Translations under genes and position numbers: made by a program | The notes under the pieces: generated by a model | The model's input: only the letters and a program-made list of their open reading frames with translations | What the model was told of the DNA's origin: nothing | The model's database searches: none | Shown: one piece after another, positions 58,923 to 64,000 of the stretch | Position numbering within the stretch: the stretch's first letter is position 1 | Layout of the letters: each line of letters begins with the position of its first letter | NCBI GenBank assembly: GCA_050084985.1 | Contig: JBITNC010000002.1 | Location: 30,628,001-30,692,000 of the forward strand | Length of the DNA stretch: 64,000 nt | Reading direction: 5' to 3' | Source: Nageia nagi | Taxonomy: Eukaryota > Pinophyta

Positions 58923-61279
58923 TAGGTGAAATTTATCTTTGAGATACATTGCATTGAGATAATATGAACAAAAAAGCATTTGACCATTAATACTTTTTAT
59001 TATTAAGTTTACATAATTTTTTTTTAATTAATGATTTCAATATTATCATAATACTCTCTAAAATGATAGTCTAAAAACCTAGAATAAACATTCAACTCCA
59101 CACTAATGGATTGCAAACTTAGTATGCTTAACATTCAATTATAATTATTAAATAATAATAAAAAATTAATTATGCCATAAGCATCTCTTGGAATTGTGAA
59201 ATGCATAATTTATGATTTACGGTTCCCTGTAAATGGTCGATTGTTGAAATCATCCATGTTGTCCATTTTATGTATGTGAAGATGAGTTTGTCAGTATAAC
59301 TATCATTTTCTCACAACATAGTCTCCAATGAAACATCTCCATCGTGAATGATCATTCCATTCCATGAATTTGCATCAGAAGTAGAAATAGATGGCCATAA
59401 AAGTACCTCCACATCGTCACTGGCCCTTTCAACATACCCTTTCATTATGTTTATTTTGTGCATATCCTACGATCATTGCATTACATGAAATTGTATCTAC
59501 ATCGTGTATATCTTATGATTAGATCACTTACAACCATAATATTCAATGAAAAATCATCAACTACTCCTTGATGGATGCCCACACCTTCTTTTAAGGCTCC
59601 CACGGTGACACATACTCCAAGAATCCTAGCGGTTGAAGGATGCAATGCACATTTTGCTTACTACAGATACAAACACATAATATGAGGGATCATCGATGCC
59701 ACTATAGTACGATGGAACATGTCACATAAATTATTATCATTGAATGATGCTGATGAGGACTCTAGCATAGAATTAGAAGTGAGAGCCCCCAAAAGCCTAT
59801 CCCTACAATTCGAACCCATACCACCTTACCTCCTCGTAGGATGCGGAAGTACAAATCCCTTAAGGCCCATCTGGGTGGTCTATCATTTTGATTCCCTTGC
59901 ATTGCATTAAAGATAAAAAATATAAATAACATAAAAAAGAATATTTATGAAATTTCGACTATGGATGCAAAACTTAGAGCCATGCAATGAAAGCCTTGGG
60001 AATGGATCGAATTCTTTGGTGATTTTCCCATAGCCCATATTTCACTAAATACTAAAACACTCTTTCACCAAAGACATGACTTTCCTCAACAAGCATTGAC
60101 ACTCTTTCACCTATGTAACAAACAACACCAATAGTCCAACCAGATCATTTCACCTTCCCAATGTCAAGCTCTCTTTCATTTTCATCTATGAAGCCATGCA
60201 AGACTTCATAGCTATCTATTCTCTGTCCATTTGCAAGTTCCTCCATGTACATTTTGAATTCAAAATCTAATTGGTGAAAATGATGGTGCAATGACATGCA
60301 GTAAAAAGTTATTAAAACCCCTTCGAATTTCGATGCCCATGTGCTTTTTCAACATTGATATGAAATAAAATTCATTGAAATGTGGCTCTCTCTATCAATT
60401 ACCATGGAAGAGCAATGAATGATTGTGACCATTTTAATGTTATATTTAACATGGAATCCCGATTTATGCCCCCCATTCTTTGAAAAGGGGAATAGGATGC
60501 TCATAAGACATGAGCTTAATAAGTTTAGATTTGCAAAGCTGCTAATGTTTTATGGGAGAGTCTAAATTTGACTGATATTATATCTCCCCATCGAATACAT
60601 TGGAGTCAACCTCATTTGTTTTCACCAAGTTGTTGTTTTTACTTGTTCAATAGGCCTTTGACCATAGAATAATGGAGGAGATTATGTGGAGATAATCCAG
60701 TTTCAAACTAGATATTTATTGGAGCATACAAAATTGAATTGGGAAAATTAAATTAAATGGGTTGGTGTTAGTATTTGAAAAGGGAAGGCAAGCACCTTTT
60801 GGGTTTCCACTTCATGTTAATTTATATATCCCTGTCTTACCTGCTTTTGTGTGTAAATAATTTAGTTTTTAAATAAAAAATTTCATCCAAATTTTTAAGC
60901 TTTTGCTTTGGTAATTCTATAGCTTAGACTTTTAGTATTGCTTGTGTCAAGGTTTTCCTATCCCATTCCATAAAAATGCTTATTATACGTTTTAATATGC
61001 TATTACAAAATGATGGGTCAACCTTATTATTTACTTTGAGACATTAGCTAGGAGGTCGATAATGAAGGAGAAGACTAAACGAAATTTATGTTTGATAATT
61101 GAGTATATCGAGGCTCTATTCAAGAGGGGATGTTTATCTCCATGTCTCACATTCGAGGCTACCATGAATGAATAATTTTAGTTATATGGAATCCTAACTA
61201 TTCTAGGTCTTCATTTATATTTAGATTCTTTTTATAATCATTTGTAATGTTTGGCATTTGTGGCAGATTTATATTACAA
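58923..61279. other. No gene recognised
   Basis: No LTR matches and no recognisable coding pattern. Base composition is somewhat more even than in the retrotransposon zone. A 63-codon frame at 59719-59910 has no domain. Probably intergenic DNA. Confidence 0.45.
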
Positions 61280-61351
61280 GCGTTTGTAGTCCAACGGTTA
61301 GGATAATTGCCTTCCAAGCAATAGACCCGGGTTCGACTCCCGGCAAACGCA
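61280..61351 (+). tRNA. trnG-UCC: tRNA-Gly (anticodon UCC)
   Basis: 72-nt cloverleaf. Acceptor GCGTTTG/CAAACGC with discriminator A; anticodon stem ATTGC/GCAAT with loop CTTCCAA, anticodon TCC; T arm CCGGGTTCGACTCCCGG. A box TAGTCCAACGG and B box GGTTCGACTCC are intact. No CCA is encoded, as expected for a nuclear gene. A CAA just upstream (61277-61279) matches the plant tRNA initiation context, and TTTTT at about 61356-61360 is a Pol III terminator. It decodes GGA/GGG glycine codons. Confidence 0.97.
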
Positions 61352-61429
61352 TTCTATTTTTAGTTTTGTGTGCCCTCGAAAAATGTCATTTACATAAAAC
61401 CAACGAGTGTTCAAAAATTGCAAAACCAA
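61352..61429. terminator. Shared Pol III termination spacer between the tRNA genes
   Basis: 78 bp between the 3' ends of the two genes. It holds T-runs for the plus-strand gene near 61356-61361 and A-runs at 61413-61417 and 61422-61425 (T-runs for the minus-strand gene). Confidence 0.6.
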
Positions 61430-61502
61430 TTCCGTTGCCGGGACTTGAACCCGGGTCGCTCGGGTGAGAGCCGAGTATCCTAACCAACTAGACTACAACG
61501 GA
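61430..61502 (-). tRNA. trnE-CUC: tRNA-Glu (anticodon CUC)
   Basis: 73-nt cloverleaf on the minus strand. Acceptor TCCGTTG/CAACGGA with discriminator A; anticodon stem CTCGG/CCGAG with loop CTCTCAC, anticodon CTC; T arm CCGGGTTCAAGTCCCGG. The B box GGTTCAAGTCC fits the consensus. A CAA lies just upstream on the minus strand. No CCA encoded. Convergent with the tRNA-Gly gene 78 bp away. Decodes GAG. Confidence 0.97.
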
Positions 61503-64000
61503 ACTTGACAATGTACGATGGAAAATGACACTTTGTCTACACTTCTATATATTTTTCTTTTGGCAATTTGAAGGATCTAAGTACCATAGACCTCTAAAAT
61601 AGCAGTGTAATTAACTTATCTGATAATTAATCATATTATATAAATGTTTGTTTAGTCGTAGTAAAGATTCGGATCAACCTTTATGGCCTTAAATTGTAAT
61701 TTTATTTGATTGAAATTTAAAATTATCCCTTTATTTTCTTAAAGTTAAAAGGACTTACATACTTAACTCCAAAACTTATTTTAAATTGATTAATATTTCA
61801 CAATTAACTAGTTTTGATATAATCTTTTATATATCAAAAATATTGAGAGATATTATTCACGAGTCTATCTCTTATTTGAATTAGTTATAACTTTCTATTG
61901 GAAATTTTTAATGTGAGAATTATTTTTAAAAAGATTATTTCTGTTTTGTGAACTACGTGATATAATGATACAACTATGTAGATATATTTTTTATTAGCCG
62001 ACTATTTTTTTTCAAATTATTTTTTTGAAATATAATCATTGTTTATGAACATACATGCGACATTTGACTCTCCACTCCCCCATGCTACACCTCTAGTTAC
62101 GTCTCTCAACGTAATAATTTAGTTTTTGTTCTTTGGTTAATTTTAACTTCGTATCTTATATTTCATCTTTTTTAATCATGATCATATTGTATTGATTTAT
62201 CGTATATTATTATTATATATTATTCGATGTATTTGTGATTCTATTTGTTACTTTACGAGACCCCGTTACTACTATGGAACTTCACTCATTAAAGTAAAAA
62301 TACCCATATTGATATTAATGTGAAAAAATATTTACACTTTAAAATGCAACCCACCTGTAATGATCCAACCTCCTTCATACATTGATGAAATTAGTATTTT
62401 ATAATACATGAGTGGGTCTGCAAACTAAATGGTTGCAAATACTTTTTAGCTAACTTCTACGGATAGAAAATAAATTTGGCAATCATGCCTATACGATCTT
62501 TAAAGATTTATTCCTACGACTATACTATCTACTTTGACCAAAAATTAAATTTCTAAGTACAAGTACAATATTGATACCTTTGATAGATTTTGCAATATTG
62601 ATCGATTGGATGAAATACTTCTTTAGTTGGACGAATACACAATTGAATTATCTTCAGGAATAGTCTGCCATACTCTACATTAAATGTTTGATTTGTTAGC
62701 AAACTACCAACGTCCATAATTTATGCTAACAATCGTTATTATTTTGGCACTTTGAGTGTACTAAAGCATTAATGCAATCTCAGCGCCAAAGCCCCTTCAA
62801 TGTTGGTTATCATGATTATCAATAACCTTTTGTCACCTGGAACATGTTGATATCAACACGTACGCAAAAGCTCATAAAGTTCCAGGGTGTCTTTAGGTAA
62901 TATATTTCATCCTTGAGGTTTTTGAAGAATTGATTTGACATCATCATTAAAAAAACACCGACGGCCAGACAATGAAGACTTGATTGTTTTATCGCCAGGG
63001 ATTCTTGAGAGACTGTGATGATATTATTTTACAAATTGTTCAGGTATAAGATTATACAAAGCCAAGGTGAATAAATAATGGTGGGTTTGCACATGTGAGA
63101 TTTACATATCGAGGAGTACAATAAAATATTTACAAGAGCTTAAGAATGATTTTTCAAAAATTATCCTTTATATTGTTGTTGCCTCGTATTTTTACAGTAA
63201 GACATGTCGAGCGTCAAGATATGGGATTGATAGAACTGATGTCACCCTTTCAAATGTCCGAATTAACACATGCTTGTCGGGATCTGGGAAGGACAATACT
63301 TCAAATCTTCTAAGTGTTGGGCTTATCTGCACTTAGCCAAAAACTACAACACAGGGGCTTTGTATGACCCAATCAAGGCGTCAATTAAAAATGAAGTATT
63401 ATTATTGTTACAAAATTATGAAACCAGAAATTTTGATAAGAAAAGGAGATAGGTAGGAAGATAGAACACAATATTACCTCTTCTACTCTCAATGCTTAAG
63501 CATGTCACCGGATAGGACTTACGATATGACATTTATAATCAGATGGTAACCAAAATATTTACAATGATACCTATATTGTACAATTGCTTCCAGGGTCATA
63601 TTGCAATAGTGCCTAAGTAAAAACTGGATAAAGTTCATACAAAAAATAGCTTTGTAGATTCTTTATCAAAAACTCTTAAATCTAGCAATGGAAACTATTT
63701 AACTAAGTGTTATGAATTTACAAACAATAGTAAAGGTATCGGTACAAAAGAAAATTCTTGAAAATCAACTGAAACAACACAACACCAACATGGACCAATG
63801 GATTCAAAAATTCAAAATAAGGTTCAAGCATATATGAGCAATAACAACAAACTATAGAATAGTTAATATTGATATCAAACATATTCTTGATAACCTTACC
63901 AATTCAAATTTCACATAAATCATAATTGATAAAATCAAGCAGAATAATGAACTCATATTGTTGTATCACAAAGCATAAGTCGGTGAACTTTATCATTTGG
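61503..64000. other. No gene recognised
   Basis: AT-rich, without LTRs. Open frames are short (for example 60 codons at 63270-63452) and show no family. The segment 62780-63000 has a more coding-like composition on the minus strand, but I cannot name it. Confidence 0.4.

Noticed and set aside
61258-61467. 69-codon frame across the tRNA genes
   Set aside because: Reads through tRNA-Gly and into tRNA-Glu antisense; not a protein gene.
63270-63452. 60-codon plus-strand frame
   Set aside because: No homology, no start context, and no neighbouring exon; left as unsupported.

Overview
This is plant nuclear DNA, AT-rich and made almost entirely of nested, decayed LTR retrotransposons. Plant origin is supported by plant-type tRNA-Gly(UCC) and tRNA-Glu(CUC) genes, a MULE-SWIM transposase pseudogene with GT-AG introns, a PPR fragment, a plant mobile domain (PMD) gene, and Ty1/copia and Tat-like Ty3/gypsy elements. 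The low gene density suggests a large genome; a gymnosperm is a reasonable guess but the window does not prove it. The only intact genes I can support are the two tRNA genes at 61.3-61.5 kb.

Layout. 1-14.46 kb: a minus-strand Ty3/gypsy element (G; pol, RNase H, protease, gag, PBS, 5' LTR) split by copia A (3026-11087, TSD ACTAT). A's 1308-codon polyprotein frame is broken only by three premature stops, but its primer-binding site has been replaced by a copy of its own outer flank. 14.46-17 kb: copia LTR pieces and a gypsy gag/protease remnant. 17.0-18.9 kb: MULE-SWIM pseudogene. 19-22.4 kb: AT microsatellites, tandem duplications and a PPR fragment. 22.4-33.4 kb: two broken minus-strand copia elements related to A (C and D).

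36.4-51.5 kb: a Ty3/gypsy element (E) with LTRs at 36396-37045 and 50781-51511 and TSD ccatt/ctatt. It has gag on the plus strand, no pol that I can find, and a PMD gene with at least one intron on the opposite strand. A solo copia LTR (40234-40731) and a complete copia element F (41860-47983, TSD CAAAT) lie inside it; F cuts the PMD gene in two. F also has a broken extra reading frame in front of gag with two SUMO-interaction-like motifs. 52.09-58.92 kb: copia element I (TSD TGTTG), whose LTRs both point minus while most of its interior points plus. 58.9-64 kb: no recognisable transposon, and the convergent tRNA pair.

How the parts work together: little is functional. The retrotransposon frames are dominated by premature stops that look like C-to-T changes (CGA to TGA, CAG to TAG, CAA to TAA), and the 13 differences between F's LTRs are all transitions. 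This fits methylated, silenced elements decaying by deamination. The best leads are the antisense PMD gene in a gag-only gypsy element, the inverted interior of I, the flank duplication at A's primer site, F's extra frame, and a five-fold array of 24-nt hairpins with paired changes in A's 3' region.
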